A DNA stretch of 64,000 bases from Streptomyces sp. ITFR-21 (GCF_031844685.1 NZ_CP134605.1:930001-994000); one strand, 5' to 3'; shown: positions 33,332-46,580, counted from the first letter of the stretch. A program made the numbers and translations. Notes: generated from the letters alone by a model not told the origin.

Positions 33332-34143
33332 ACAACCTGCACCGTGAACTGGCCCCCGTCTCCGACGCCGCTTGGGCCGACCTGGAGGCGGAGGCGGTCC
33401 GCACCTTCAAGCGCAATGTCGCCGCCCGCCGCGTCGTGGACGTGCCCGAACCCGGCGGCCCGGAACTGGCCGCGGTGGCGACCGGACACCTGGACTCCTC
33501 GCTGCCCGCGCCGGCCGAGGGCGTGCTCGCCCGTGCCCGGCTGTCGCAGCCGATGGTGGAGCTGCGGGTGCCGTTCACCGTCGACCGCGGCCAGGTGGAC
33601 GACGTGGAGCGGGGCGCCAAGGACGCCGACTGGCAGCCGGTCAAGGACGCCGCCCGGCGGCTGGCCTTCGCCGAGGACCGGGCGGTCTTCGAGGGGTACC
33701 CGGCCGCGGGCATCACCGGTATCCGGGCCGCCTCCTCCAACCCGGAGCTGACCCTGCCCGCCGACGTGCGGGCCTACCCCGACGCCGTCAGCCAGGCGAT
33801 CACCGCGCTGCGGCTGGCCGGTGTGGACGGCGCGTACACGCTGGCGCTGAGCGCCGACGCGTACACCGCGGTCAGCGAGACCTCCGACCACGGCTACCCG
33901 ATCCACGAGCACCTGGCCCGGCTCCTGGACGGCGACATCATCTGGGCCCCGGCCATCGACGGCGCCTTCCTGCTGGCCACCCGCGGCGGCGACTTCGAGC
34001 TGCGCCTGGGCCAGGACGTCTCCATCGGCTACCTCGGCCACGACGCGACCAGTGTCGAGCTGTACTTCCAGGAGACCCTGACCTTCCTGGTGCACACGTC
34101 CGAGGCGGGTGTGGCCCTCAAGCCCGCCGCCCCGCCGCTCTGA
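33328..34143 (+). CDS. Family 1 encapsulin shell protein
   Basis: 271 residues; GTG at 33328 overlaps the peroxidase stop (GTGA), so cargo and shell are coupled. HK97-fold encapsulin: [77 protein letters not shown] and the C-terminal [20 protein letters not shown]...[11 protein letters not shown]. Sixty-copy (T=1) shells of this family form a ~24-nm compartment. Transcription is probably stopped by the 40-bp palindrome downstream. Confidence 0.96.
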   Translation: MNNLHRELAPVSDAAWADLEAEAVRTFKRNVAARRVVDVPEPGGPELAAVATGHLDSSLPAPAEGVLARARLSQPMVELRVPFTVDRGQVDDVERGAKDADWQPVKDAARRLAFAEDRAVFEGYPAAGITGIRAASSNPELTLPADVRAYPDAVSQAITALRLAGVDGAYTLALSADAYTAVSETSDHGYPIHEHLARLLDGDIIWAPAIDGAFLLATRGGDFELRLGQDVSIGYLGHDATSVELYFQETLTFLVHTSEAGVALKPAAPPL

Positions 34144-34180
34144 TCCCTCCGGCGGAGCCGGCGCGGCCGGCGGACGGCGC

Positions 34181-34220
34181 GGCGGTGGGCGGGACCCTTC
34201 GAAGGGTCCCGCCCACCGCC
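34181..34220. terminator. 40-bp perfect palindrome, bidirectional terminator
   Basis: 20-bp arms meeting without spacer at 34200/34201 (CGGGACCCTTC / GAAGGGTCCCG at the centre). It lies between the convergent encapsulin (stop 34143) and icd (stop 34270) genes and can stop transcription from both sides. Confidence 0.88.
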
Positions 34221-34269
34221 GTGTGCGGGCGTCGGCCGGCGGCGGGCGCGGCCCCGGGGCCGCGCCGCC

Positions 34270-38178
<3,909 letters not shown>

Positions 38179-39316
38179 ATGGCACCCGTCAGCCGACGTG
38201 GCCTGCTCGCCTCCGCGGTCGCCGCCGGCGCCGCGATCGGACTCGAACGCGGACGTCTTCGACTCCACCGTGCTGTTCCTCAACTACGACGAGAACGACG
38301 GCTTCTTCGACCATGGGCCGCCGCCCGCCGCGCCGTCCGGCACCGCGGGGGAGTTCTACAACGGTACGAACATCGGCCTCGGGATACGGGTGCCGATGAT
38401 CGCCGTCTCGCCCTGGACCCGCGGCGGCTGGGTCGACTCCGAGGTGCACGGCCACACCTCGGTGCTGCGCTTCCTCGAACGCTGGACCACGGCCATCGGC
38501 CGGCCGGCCGCCTGCCCCGACATCTCGGCGTGGCGGCGCAAGGTGTGCGGCGACCTGACCGGTCTGTTCGACTTCGCACACCCGGTGTACGGCCTGCCGG
38601 CGCTGCCCGACACGGCGGCGGTGATCGGCGAGGCGGCCTGCGCGCCGCTGCCGAACCCTGCGCCGGTCGACAACCGACTGCCGCAGCAGGAGCCCGCCAC
38701 CCGCCCGGCCCGCGCGCTGCCCTACCAGCCGAACGCGTACCTGTCGCCGTTCACCTCCGGCTCGCTCGGCCAGATCCCGGCCTGGATCACCATGGCCAAC
38801 CAGGGCGCCCAGGCCACCGGGACCACCCACTTCGCGGCGTACGCCAACGCGCACCGCGGCGGCGGCCCCTGGCAGTACACCGTCGGCCCGAACGGCACCA
38901 CCAGTGACTTCTTCAACTGCGGCACCGGTTACGGCGGCGGCGCCTGCGACCTGTCGGTCATCGGTCCCAACCGCTCCCTGCGGCGCTTCCAGGGCGACGC
39001 GACCCAGCCGGGCAGGAACCTCACCGTCACCTCTTCCTACGCCGCCGCGCCGGACACCGGCAAGCTCGCCGTCTGGTTCGAGCTGGCCAACTCGGGGACC
39101 GCGCCGGTGACGTTCACCGTCACCGCGGCCAACTACCGTTCCGACGGGCCGTGGACGTACACCGTGCAGCCGGGCGCGAGCGTCTCCGACTAATTCAACG
39201 CCGTGGCGTACCAGAGCGGCTGGTACGACGTCACGGTCGCCGCGAGCAACGACCCGGCGTGGAACCAGCGCTTCACCGGCCACCTGGAGACCGGTCAGGC
39301 CAGCGTCTCCGGCTGA
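38179..39316 (+). pseudogene. Phosphocholine-type phospholipase C, internally deleted and interrupted
   Basis: The gene opens with a twin-arginine signal (MAPVSRRGLLASAVAAGAAI, 38179). Near 38240 it jumps frame into the middle of the enzyme (NADVFDSTVLFLNYDENDGFF, 38256 on). Roughly 300 residues of the catalytic phosphoesterase domain of a normal ~680-residue protein are gone, including the N-terminal metal and nucleophile region. The remainder keeps DGFFDHGPPP, VSPWTRGGWVDSEVHGHTSV and both C-terminal DUF756 repeats, but a TAA at 39191-39193 replaces the Tyr of SDYFNAV; the same frame then continues (FNAVAYQSGWYDVTVAASND) to TGA at 39316. Deletion, frameshift and nonsense codon together mean loss of function. 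Confidence 0.88.
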
Positions 39317-39407
39317 CCCCCGACCGCGCGGAAGCCGGGCCGCCGCCGCCCGGCTTCCGCGCCCCGGGGAGAGTGCCGCGGGCGGCCGTCGGCGGTCGCG
39401 GGCGCGC

Positions 39408-39869
39408 TCAGCCCGCCAGCAGGGTGTCGAGCGCCCGCCCGAAGAGCAGCCGGCCGCAGGCCGCGGTCGCCGCGTCCAGGGCGCCCGGCAGCCGGCGCAC
39501 CCGCAGCTCCTCCCGCCAGCGCACCAGCGAGCCCGCGCCGTCCGGGAACACCTCGATCTCGGCCCAGCCGGTGACGCTCCGCCCGGTCTTCTCCAGCCGG
39601 CAGCGCCCGGCCCCGGCGTCCCCCGCGGGCGGTTCCCACACGGTGACGCGCATCGGGTCGTCGAACCCGAGCGGCCCCACCCGGGTCCGCGCGGTGAACA
39701 CCGTGCCGATCCCGGACGGCGGCGGGGTGTCCACCGTGATCCGGGTGAGGGGCACGGTCGCGGTGTGCCGCTCCCAGGAGGTGACGCGCCGCCAGGTCTC
39801 GGCCGGCGGCAGCGCGGTGCGGCGCTCGATCACGAACGGGGACACGAACGGGGGCACGGAAGGGGACAC
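39408..39869 (-). CDS. SRPBCC (START-like) family protein
   Basis: 153 residues if started at the GTG at 39869; the ribosome site is weak and earlier starts are possible. The Bet v1/START-like pattern: FVIERRTALPPAETWRRVTS, WERHTATVPLTRITV, GIGTVFTARTRVGPLGFDDP, MRVTVWEPPAG and the C-terminal helix LDAATAACGRLLFGRALDTLL. Such proteins bind a hydrophobic ligand in a helix-grip cavity. Function open. Divergent neighbours are unrelated. Confidence 0.8.
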   Translation of the reverse strand: MSPSVPPFVSPFVIERRTALPPAETWRRVTSWERHTATVPLTRITVDTPPPSGIGTVFTARTRVGPLGFDDPMRVTVWEPPAGDAGAGRCRLEKTGRSVTGWAEIEVFPDGAGSLVRWREELRVRRLPGALDAATAACGRLLFGRALDTLLAG

Positions 39870-40181
39870 ACCGCCACCGTAGCCCGCGGCGCCGGCCGGC
39901 GGACGTACCGGCGCTCCGGAGCCGGGCCGGGTGCCCCGGCGCCGGAGCACCCGGCCCGGGGCCGCGTCCGGCCGCGAGGCCGTGCCGCGCTTCGGGGCCG
40001 CCCGCACCCCCGTGACGGGCGGCCAGGACGGTCTGTGCCGTCCTCGTTCACCCGGTCATCCTGCCGCCGGGGGCGCCGCGCTGCCACCGGATTTACGGCG
40101 GCCCGGCGCCCCGGCGGCTCTACACCGCTACGCTCCGGCAGGCCGGGGCCCCGCTGTCCGGCCGCCCTTGGCGGTCCGGCC

Positions 40182-41924
40182 TCACCAGGCGGAGGGGCGG
40201 TAGTCCTTGAGGAAGCAGCCGAACAGGTCCTCGCCGCGCTCGCCGCGGACCACCGGGTCGTAGACGCGCGCCGCGCCGTCCACCAGGTCCAGCGGCGCGT
40301 GGAAGCCCTCGGCGGCCAGCCGCACCTTGTCGGGGTGCGGGCGCTCGTCGGTGATCCAGCCGGTGTCCACCGCGGTCATCAGGATGCCGTCGGTCTCCAG
40401 CATCTCCTGCGCGCTGGTGCGGGTCAGCATGTTCAGCGACGCCTTGGCCATGTTGGTGTGCGGATGCCCGGGGCCTTTGTAGCCGCGGGCGAACTGCCCT
40501 TCCATCGCCGACACGTTGACCACGTACTTGCGCCGGGCCGCCGCCGCCGCCATGGCCGGCCGCAGCCTGCTGATCAGGATGAAGGGCGCCGTCACGTTGC
40601 ACAGCTGCACCTCCAGCAGCTCCACCGGGTCGACCTCGCCGACGGTCTGCACCCAGGTGTTGCTGGGGTCGAGGTCGGGCACCAGGCCGCCCGCGTCGAT
40701 CGCGGTGCCCGCCTCGATCCGGGCGAGCGAGGCGGAGCCGCTGACCAGCGCGAGTCCGGTGACGTCCTGGGCCGACAGCCCCTCGCCGCGGGGCGAGGGC
40801 AGCGCGGCGGCGGTCCGCGCGCCCGAGCCGAAGGCGCCGAAGACCTCGGCGGCGGGCAGCTCGCCGGGCGGCAGCGGCGCCGCCTCGGCCGCGACCAGCT
40901 CGCTGTAGGCGCGCGGCGAGCGCCGTACGGTCTGGGCCGCGTTGTTGATCAGGATGTCCAGCGGGCCGGCCGCGGCCACCGTGTCGGCGAGCGCCACGAC
41001 CTGCGCGGGGTCGCGCAGGTCGATGCCGACGACCTTCAGCCGGTGGATCCAGTCGGCGCTGTCCGGCATCGCCTTGAAGCGGCGGATCGCGTCGTTGGGG
41101 AAACGGGTGGTGACGGTGGTGTGGGCGCCGTCCCGCAGCAGCCGCAAGGCGATGTACATGCCGATCTTGGCCCGGCCGCCGGTGAGCAGGGCCCGCCGCC
41201 CGGTCAGATCGGTGCGGGCCTCGCGCCGGGCCCGGTTCTCGGCCGCGCAGGACGGGCACAGCTGGTGGTAGAAGGCGTCCACCTCGACGTAGCGGGTCTT
41301 GCAGACGTAGCAGGACCGGGGGCGCTCCAGGATGCCGGCGATCTCGGTGCTGACGGAGGCGGTGAGCCGGATGCCGAGCGTCTCGTCGTCGATCCGGTCG
41401 GCGGCGCCGGTCGCGGTGGCCTCGGTGACGGCCTTGTCGTTGGCGGTCTTGGCGGCCCGGCGCTCCTGGCGGCGGCGCTGCTTCACCGTCCGGTAGACGC
41501 CGGCGGTCGCCCGCCGTACCGCTATGGCGTCAGGGTGGTCGACCGGCAGCCCGTCGAGTTCGGCGAGCACGGCGAGGCAGGTCTCCAGCCGGGCCGGGTC
41601 GATGCCGGACCCCGCGGCGGCGCGGTCGTACGGTTCGGCACCGTCGGCGTACGGCTCGCCGTCGCGGTCGGCGTGGGGCCCGGTCCCGTGCTCGCCGTAC
41701 GGCTCGGCGTCGCGGTCGCCGTACGGACGTGGGGCGGTGTCGGCGCGCGGGCCCGGACCGCCGTCGCCGTACGGACCGGCGGCGGCGTCCTGGAGCGCCC
41801 CCGATCCTGCGTCCGGCCCCGCGCCGGCACCGGCACCCGACCCCGGCCGGGGCTGCCGGATTCCCCCGGCGGCGGGTTTCTCCCGCGGCCCGGGGTCGTG
41901 AAGGTCCTGTGCTGTCGCCGTCAT
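40182..41924 (-). CDS. SDR oxidoreductase with N-terminal extension and zinc ribbon
   Basis: 580 residues, ATG at 41924. Residues 1-110 are low complexity with repeated PYGD/PYADG units; 110-220 is a helical domain; then a probable zinc ribbon (CYVCKTRYVEVDAFYHQLCP SC, four Cys). From ~245 a short-chain dehydrogenase follows: GRRALLTGGRAKIGMYIALR (a GxxxGxG variant), IDLRDPAQVVALADTV, DILINNAAQTVRR, VVNVSAMEGQF, and in place of YxxxK the line GHPHTNMAKASLNMLTRTSA. That suggests the catalytic Tyr is replaced. So substrate reduction is doubtful; it may bind nucleotide or act on a special substrate. Divergent from fumarylacetoacetase. Confidence 0.85.
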   Translation of the reverse strand: MTATAQDLHDPGPREKPAAGGIRQPRPGSGAGAGAGPDAGSGALQDAAAGPYGDGGPGPRADTAPRPYGDRDAEPYGEHGTGPHADRDGEPYADGAEPYDRAAAGSGIDPARLETCLAVLAELDGLPVDHPDAIAVRRATAGVYRTVKQRRRQERRAAKTANDKAVTEATATGAADRIDDETLGIRLTASVSTEIAGILERPRSCYVCKTRYVEVDAFYHQLCPSCAAENRARREARTDLTGRRALLTGGRAKIGMYIALRLLRDGAHTTVTTRFPNDAIRRFKAMPDSADWIHRLKVVGIDLRDPAQVVALADTVAAAGPLDILINNAAQTVRRSPRAYSELVAAEAAPLPPGELPAAEVFGAFGSGARTAAALPSPRGEGLSAQDVTGLALVSGSASLARIEAGTAIDAGGLVPDLDPSNTWVQTVGEVDPVELLEVQLCNVTAPFILISRLRPAMAAAAARRKYVVNVSAMEGQFARGYKGPGHPHTNMAKASLNMLTRTSAQEMLETDGILMTAVDTGWITDERPHPDKVRLAAEGFHAPLDLVDGAARVYDPVVRGERGEDLFGCFLKDYRPSAW

Positions 41925-42107
41925 CCCGCCGCTGCTCTCTCTGCTTCCGCCCGGTATGCCAGGGTCCCACCAGGTCTTCGCGCCGAACTTTACGTTTCGA
42001 CGGACGGCAGCTCCAAACCCGGGCGCCGGTACGCTCGGGACGTCCCGTGATCCCCGGGGTGGTCCCCCGCGTGGTCCCCTTTGTGCGTCCTGCGTCCTGG
42101 AGGTCCG

Positions 42108-43340
42108 TTGCACTCCCCGAGCCCGCTCACCGTGCCGCCCGACGCGCTCTTCGGGGCGCACAACCTGCCGTACGGCGTCTTCAGCACGGCCGCGGGCACC
42201 GGGCGGCGACTCGGGGTGGCCTACGGGGAGCACGTCCTGGACGCGGGCGCCGCCGCCCGCGCGACCGGCGCCCCGGCCGACCTGACCGCCCTGCTCACCG
42301 CCCCCTCGCTGAACCCGCTGCTGGCCGCCGGGCGCCCGGCCTGGACCCGGGTCCGGGGCGCGCTCACCGAGTGGCTGACCGCCGACGGCCACCGGGCGGC
42401 CGTCGAGCCGTGCCTGGTGCCCCGCGCCGACGTGAGCCTGCACCTGCCGTTCGAGGTCGCCGACTACGTGGACTTCTACGCCTCCGAGCACCACGCGGCG
42501 AACCTGGGCCGGATCTTCCGGCCGGGCACCGAGCCGCTGACCCCCAACTGGAAGCATCTGCCGATCGGCTACCACGGCCGGGCCGGTACCGTGGTGGTCT
42601 CCGGCACTCCCGTGGTCCGCCCCAGTGGCCAGCGCAAGGCCCCGGCCGACCCGGCGCCGGACTACGGCCCCGCCCGCCGGCTCGACATCGAGGCCGAGGT
42701 GGGCTTCGTCGTCGGCGCCGCCTCCCCGCAGGGCTCGCGGGTGGCCCTGGCCGACGCGGACGCGCACGTCTTCGGGGTGTGCCTGCTCAACGACTGGTCG
42801 GCCCGGGACATCCAGTCCTGGGAGACCGTCCCGCTGGGCCCCTTCCTCGGCAAGTCCTTTGCCACCTCGCTCTCCCCGTGGGTGGTGCCGCTCGACGCGC
42901 TGTCCGCCGCCCGTATCGACCCGCCGGCCCGCGACACCGAGCCGCTCCCTTATCTGGACGACCGCGCCGCCCGCCCGCCGTACGGCCTGGACATCTCCCT
43001 GGAGGTCCGGCTCAACGGCCACGTGGTGGCCCGGCCGCCGTTCGCCGCCATGTACTGGACGTACGCCCAGATGCTGGCCCATATGACGGTGAACGGCGCG
43101 AGCCTGCGTCCCGGGGACCTCTTCGCCTCCGGCACGGTCAGCGGCCGGGACCGGCCGACCCGCGGCGCGCTGATCGAGCTGACCTGGAACGGCGGGCAGC
43201 CGCTCGACCTGCCCGACGGCAGCCGCCGCGGCTTCCTGGAGGACGGCGACGAGGTGGCGATCAGCGCGACCGCCCCCGGCCCCGGCGGCACCCGGATCGG
43301 CTTCGGCGAGGTCGCCGGCCGGATCCTGCCCGCGCGCTGA
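42108..43340 (+). CDS. fahA: Fumarylacetoacetase
   Basis: 410 residues; TTG start at 42108 selected because GGAGG lies 4 bp upstream. The family signature is complete: N-terminal SH3-like domain (GAHNLPYGVFSTAAGTGRR), metal/catalytic segment VDFYASEHHAANLGRIFRPG, YHGRAGTVVVSG, RLDIEAEVGFVVG with the metal Glu residues, LNDWSARDIQSWETVPLGPF, LGKSFATSLSPWVV and MTVNGASLRPGDLFASGTVS. It cleaves fumarylacetoacetate to fumarate and acetoacetate, the last step of tyrosine/homogentisate breakdown. No hmgA or hppD gene is adjacent, which is common in Streptomyces. A strong terminator follows. Confidence 0.96.
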   Translation: MHSPSPLTVPPDALFGAHNLPYGVFSTAAGTGRRLGVAYGEHVLDAGAAARATGAPADLTALLTAPSLNPLLAAGRPAWTRVRGALTEWLTADGHRAAVEPCLVPRADVSLHLPFEVADYVDFYASEHHAANLGRIFRPGTEPLTPNWKHLPIGYHGRAGTVVVSGTPVVRPSGQRKAPADPAPDYGPARRLDIEAEVGFVVGAASPQGSRVALADADAHVFGVCLLNDWSARDIQSWETVPLGPFLGKSFATSLSPWVVPLDALSAARIDPPARDTEPLPYLDDRAARPPYGLDISLEVRLNGHVVARPPFAAMYWTYAQMLAHMTVNGASLRPGDLFASGTVSGRDRPTRGALIELTWNGGQPLDLPDGSRRGFLEDGDEVAISATAPGPGGTRIGFGEVAGRILPAR

Positions 43341-43366
43341 CCGGGCACGCTTTCTCCCGCCTCCCG

Positions 43367-43405
43367 CCTCCCGCCTCCCGACCCGCCGGGTCGGGAGGCG
43401 GGAGG
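43367..43405 (+). terminator. Intrinsic hairpin after fumarylacetoacetase
   Basis: 18-bp perfect arms (43367-43384 and 43388-43405, CCTCCCGCCTCCCGACCC type) with a GCC loop, 27 bp after the stop. The left arm is built from a CCTCCCG tandem repeat. Confidence 0.85.
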
Positions 43406-43487
43406 GAGGTCGGGACGGCCGTCACGGCGCGGCTCCGGTTCAGCGGCGGGCCAGGGCGGGTCGGGCGGCGGCGGTCGCGGCCTGGCG

Positions 43488-43981
43488 GTGACCGTCGGGC
43501 TGGTGGCCGCGTCGGCTGGCTGGCCGGGCTGGCTGTTCACCGATGTCCGCCCGCGCGGGACGGCCGGCTGCCTGCTGGCGACGGCGGTGGCCGGCGGGAT
43601 GCTGGCGGCGGTCTTTCCCGGCAGCCCGGCGATCGCCCTGACGGCGGTGGCCGCGCTGAGGGCCGGTACCGCGCTGCGGATCGAGATGTCGCTGGCCGTA
43701 GTGGTGGCGGGCGCGGTCGCGCTGGCGGTGGCCCTGCTGGCCGTCGGCGGCAGCACCACCGCGCTGCTCGGCTACACGGTGCTGATCGGAGGCGGGCTGA
43801 CCGCCGGACTGGTGCGGCGCCGCAACGTCCAGCGCGCCGAGCAGGCCGAACGGCTGCTGGAGCAGACCGCACGGGCCCGGCAGGCCGGGGCGCGGGCGGC
43901 GGCGCTGGCCGAGGGGACCCGGATCGCCCGCGGGATCCGGGGTTCGGCGACCGGCCGGGCCGGTGGCAAGGGTGCTGACCG
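43488..43981 (+). pseudogene. Truncated sensor histidine kinase, membrane part only
   Basis: Four hydrophobic segments (GLVAASAGWPGWLF, GTAGCLLATAVAGGMLAAVF, MSLAVVVAGAVALAVALLAV, TALLGYTVLIGGGLTAGLV) are followed by RAEQAERLLEQTARARQAGA and ALAEGTRIARGIRGSA. The last part corresponds to AxLAERxRIAREIHD of NarL-linked histidine kinases, but the phospho-accepting His is Arg and the ATPase domain is absent. The chain then loses homology and runs into the convergent SDR gene. No response regulator is near. A remnant of a two-component system. Confidence 0.68.
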
Positions 43982-43992
43982 GGCGGCCATGG

Positions 43993-44922
43993 TCAGGCGG
44001 TGCGGGCGGGAGCGGGCAGGCTCACGCCGGTCAGTCGCTCGGACTCCGCCCACAGCCGGGCGTTGACGGCCGGGTCGAGGGCGCGGCGGGTGACGCGGAC
44101 GACGGCCGTCGGCCCGACCAGGCCGAACCGGCCGCCGGGGCCGTAGTACACGCCGGGGGTGGCGTCCGGGCTCGTGGCCGCGTGCAACAGCGGTTCGGTG
44201 CCCGGTTCGACGCCCTGCGAGGGCAGGATCGACAGGCTGTTGAGCAGGGAGCGCTTGGGCTTGTCCCGGCCCAGGCTCGCGCCCGCGCTCTGGAGGTTGG
44301 TACGGGTGAAGCCCGGGTGGGCGGCGTCGCTCAGCAGCTTCCAGCCGCGCTCGGCGGCGATGGCGGCCAGCTGCCGGGTGAAGATGAGGTCGGCGAGCTT
44401 GGACTGGGCGTAGGAGAGGTTGGCGCTGTAGCGGCGCCGCTCCCACTGGAGGTCGTCGAAGTGGATCCGGCCGTAGTTGGCGGTGCCGCTGCTCATGGTG
44501 GTGACCCGGGGCGCGGGGGCGGCCAGCAGGGCGGGGAGCAGCCGCAGGGTGAGGGCGAACGGCCCGAGGTAGTTGCTGCCGAACTGCAGCTCGAAGCCGT
44601 CGGCGGTGGTCATCCGGGTGGGGGGCGCCATCACGCCCGCGTTGTTGACCAGCAGGTCCAGCGGGCCGCGGGCGAGGATGCCCTCGGCGAACTCGCGTAC
44701 CGAGGTGAGGTCGGCCAGGTCCACCCGGCGCACTTCCAGCAGGGCCCGCGGGTTCTCGGCCAGGAGTTCCTCCCTGGCCTGCTCGCCCTTGGCGGGTGTG
44801 CGGACCGCCATGACCACCCGCGCGCCCGCGGCGGACAGCCGGCGGGCGGCTTCCTTGCCCGTACCGCTGTTGGCGCCGGTGACGACGACGGTCTTTCCGG
44901 TCTGGTCGGGGACGACGTACAC
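43993..44922 (-). CDS. Short-chain dehydrogenase/reductase (retinol-dehydrogenase-like)
   Basis: 309 residues; GTG at 44922 with GAGGAG 6 bp upstream. Classical [23 protein letters not shown] (TGxxxGxG), [26 protein letters not shown] (NNAG), [31 protein letters not shown] (YxxxK with catalytic Tyr and Lys) and [13 protein letters not shown]. Its length and SKLA context match retinol-dehydrogenase-like or protochlorophyllide-reductase-like actinobacterial SDRs. Divergent from a TetR regulator that probably represses it through the boxes in between. Confidence 0.93.
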   Translation of the reverse strand: MYVVPDQTGKTVVVTGANSGTGKEAARRLSAAGARVVMAVRTPAKGEQAREELLAENPRALLEVRRVDLADLTSVREFAEGILARGPLDLLVNNAGVMAPPTRMTTADGFELQFGSNYLGPFALTLRLLPALLAAPAPRVTTMSSGTANYGRIHFDDLQWERRRYSANLSYAQSKLADLIFTRQLAAIAAERGWKLLSDAAHPGFTRTNLQSAGASLGRDKPKRSLLNSLSILPSQGVEPGTEPLLHAATSPDATPGVYYGPGGRFGLVGPTAVVRVTRRALDPAVNARLWAESERLTGVSLPAPARTA

Positions 44923-44968
44923 GGGGGGCTCCTCGAAATGGCGGGACGGTCCGGCCGGCCCCGTAAAG

Positions 44969-45040
44969 GACCGGCGGTCTCTTGCCCTCAACGCTAGCAG
45001 ACCGCCGGTTCGATAACAACAGACCGCAGGTCTGTAGAAT
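44969..45040. promoter_or_regulatory. TetR operator cluster and promoter between SDR and TetR genes
   Basis: Three related boxes: CAGACCGCAGGTCTG (45020-45034, perfect inverted repeat), CAGACCGCCGGT (44998-45009, two helical turns away) and the reverse form ACCGGCGGTCT (44970-44980). TAGAAT at 45035-45040 is a good -10 for the TetR gene, placing the start of transcription at or next to its ATG. The boxes would block both promoters. Confidence 0.62.
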
Positions 45041-45046
45041 GAGGGC

Positions 45047-45727
45047 ATGGCCACGAACTTCCAGCGCGCCCGCAGCGAGGAGCAGCGCGCCCAGCGCAGG
45101 GGCGCCATCCTCGACACCGCCGCCACGATGCTGACCGAGATGCCCGTGGCCCAGCTCAGCCTGAACGAGCTGAGCCGCCGGGTCGGCCTGGCGAAGTCCA
45201 ACGTCCTGCGCTACTTCGAATCACGCGAGGCCGTCCTGCTCGATCTGCTCGGGGACGCCTCCCGCGGCTGGCTGACCGACCTCGAGGCGGAGTTCGCCGC
45301 CGCGGTCGACACGGCGGCCGGAGCCCGGGAGCGGGCCGACACCGTGGCCGCGGTCCTCGCGTCCTCGCTGGCCGCCCGGCCGGTCCTCTGCGACCTGGTC
45401 AGCGCCCAGGCGGCCGTCCTGGAGCGGAACGTGTCCGCGCGGATCGCCGCCCAGTACAAGCAGGACGCCATCGCCAACGCCATGACGCTGGCGCGCCTGG
45501 TCGACGACCGCATACCCGAACTCGGCGCGGACGACGCCCTGCGGTTCGCCGGCGCCACCCTGATGACGACCGGCGCCGTGTGGACCCACGCCCAGCCCTC
45601 GGCCGGGATGCTCGCCGCCTACGAGGCGGATCCTGCGCTGGCCTCGATGCGGCTGGACTTCACCGCCACGCTCCGCCAGCTGCTGGAGATCGTGCTGTCC
45701 GGCCTGCTCGCCCGCCGCGCCCCCTGA
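45047..45727 (+). CDS. TetR family transcriptional regulator
   Basis: 226 residues from the ATG at 45047. N-terminal helix-turn-helix: [40 protein letters not shown] and [12 protein letters not shown]. The C-terminal ligand domain is helical, of the type found with tetR_C_17-like proteins. GAGGG ends one base before the ATG, too close for a normal ribosome site, while TAGAAT lies 6 bp upstream; a leaderless message is likely. Divergent SDR gene is the expected target along with itself. Confidence 0.92.
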   Translation: MATNFQRARSEEQRAQRRGAILDTAATMLTEMPVAQLSLNELSRRVGLAKSNVLRYFESREAVLLDLLGDASRGWLTDLEAEFAAAVDTAAGARERADTVAAVLASSLAARPVLCDLVSAQAAVLERNVSARIAAQYKQDAIANAMTLARLVDDRIPELGADDALRFAGATLMTTGAVWTHAQPSAGMLAAYEADPALASMRLDFTATLRQLLEIVLSGLLARRAP

Positions 45728-45821
45728 GGAACGCCCCCGGCCGGCCCGCGGGTGCTCGGCCGGCAAATCCGGGCGCACGGCCCACGCACGGATCCGGGGG
45801 CACGCGCCCGGGACACGCGCG

Positions 45822-46439
45822 CTACGTGTAGGGCGGCCGGTCGCCCACCGCCGACAGCAGCTGGAGCTTGTCGTGGCTCTCGGTGCCGGGGGTCGCGGTG
45901 TGGACCGGGAGCGCCTGGGCGCCGTCGGCGTCGTACAGGACCTGGCAGTGGAGTTCGAGGAAGCCGAGGTCGGGGTAGTGGACGCGCTTGCGGCCGTCGT
46001 GGCGGCGCAGGCCGATCTCGTGAGCGCTCCACAGCGCGGCGAACTCCTCGCTGCGCGCCAGCAGCGCCTCGACGATCCGCCCGGCGCGGGAGTCGGCCCC
46101 CTGCCGGGAGTACCTGGCGCGCAGCTGCGAGGCGAAGAAGCGGCTGTGCTCGGGATGGTCGGCCTCGGGGCAGATGCGGCGGGCCCGCGGGTCGGTGAAC
46201 CAGCGGTGCACCAGGCTGCGGTCCAGGCCGGTGAAGCCGGTCGCGTCGCCGAGCAGCGCGACCGCGGGCCGGGTCTGCGTCAGCGTCTCGGCGAGCGAGC
46301 TGACCACCTCGGCGGGCGTGTCCTGCAACCGGTCCAGGATCCGCATCATCCCGGGCGCGATGTGGTCGGCCCGCTGGGTCCGCCCCGGCGTGTTGTGGCC
46401 CGCCATCCGGAACAGGTGGTCGCGCTCGTCCAGCGCTCC
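45822..46439 (-). pseudogene. MmyB-like regulator lacking its DNA-binding N-terminus
   Basis: About 205 residues of the C-terminal ligand-binding half of Streptomyces helix-turn-helix regulators with an MmyB domain: ALDERDHLFRMAGH, MMRILDRLQDTPAEVVSSLA, VHRWFTDPRARRICPEADHP, EEFAALWSAHEIGLRRHDGR and VYYPDLGF-like VHYPDLGFLELHCQVL. Homology fades upstream of ~46440, so the ~70-residue N-terminal helix-turn-helix is missing. An ATG at 46406 could still start a shortened protein. The breakpoint abuts the GlxA promoter region. Confidence 0.75.
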
Positions 46440-46480
46440 CGCTCGGAAGGGCCCGGGGCCGGCGCGGCGCCCGCCGAAGG

Positions 46481-46499
46481 GGTGGCAGGATACTTGCGG
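46481..46499. promoter_or_regulatory. Candidate GlxA box upstream of the regulator
   Basis: GGTGGCAGGATACTTGCGG. It matches 47650-47668, upstream of gap, at 17 of 19 positions. It lies 82 bp before the regulator start. Confidence 0.55.
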
Positions 46500-46580
46500 C
46501 AGATGCCATGGAGGCCACGGCGAGAACGGGTGCGCGCCCGTTCCCCGGCGGCGGGGGCGCGGAGCACCGGAGGAGACGAG

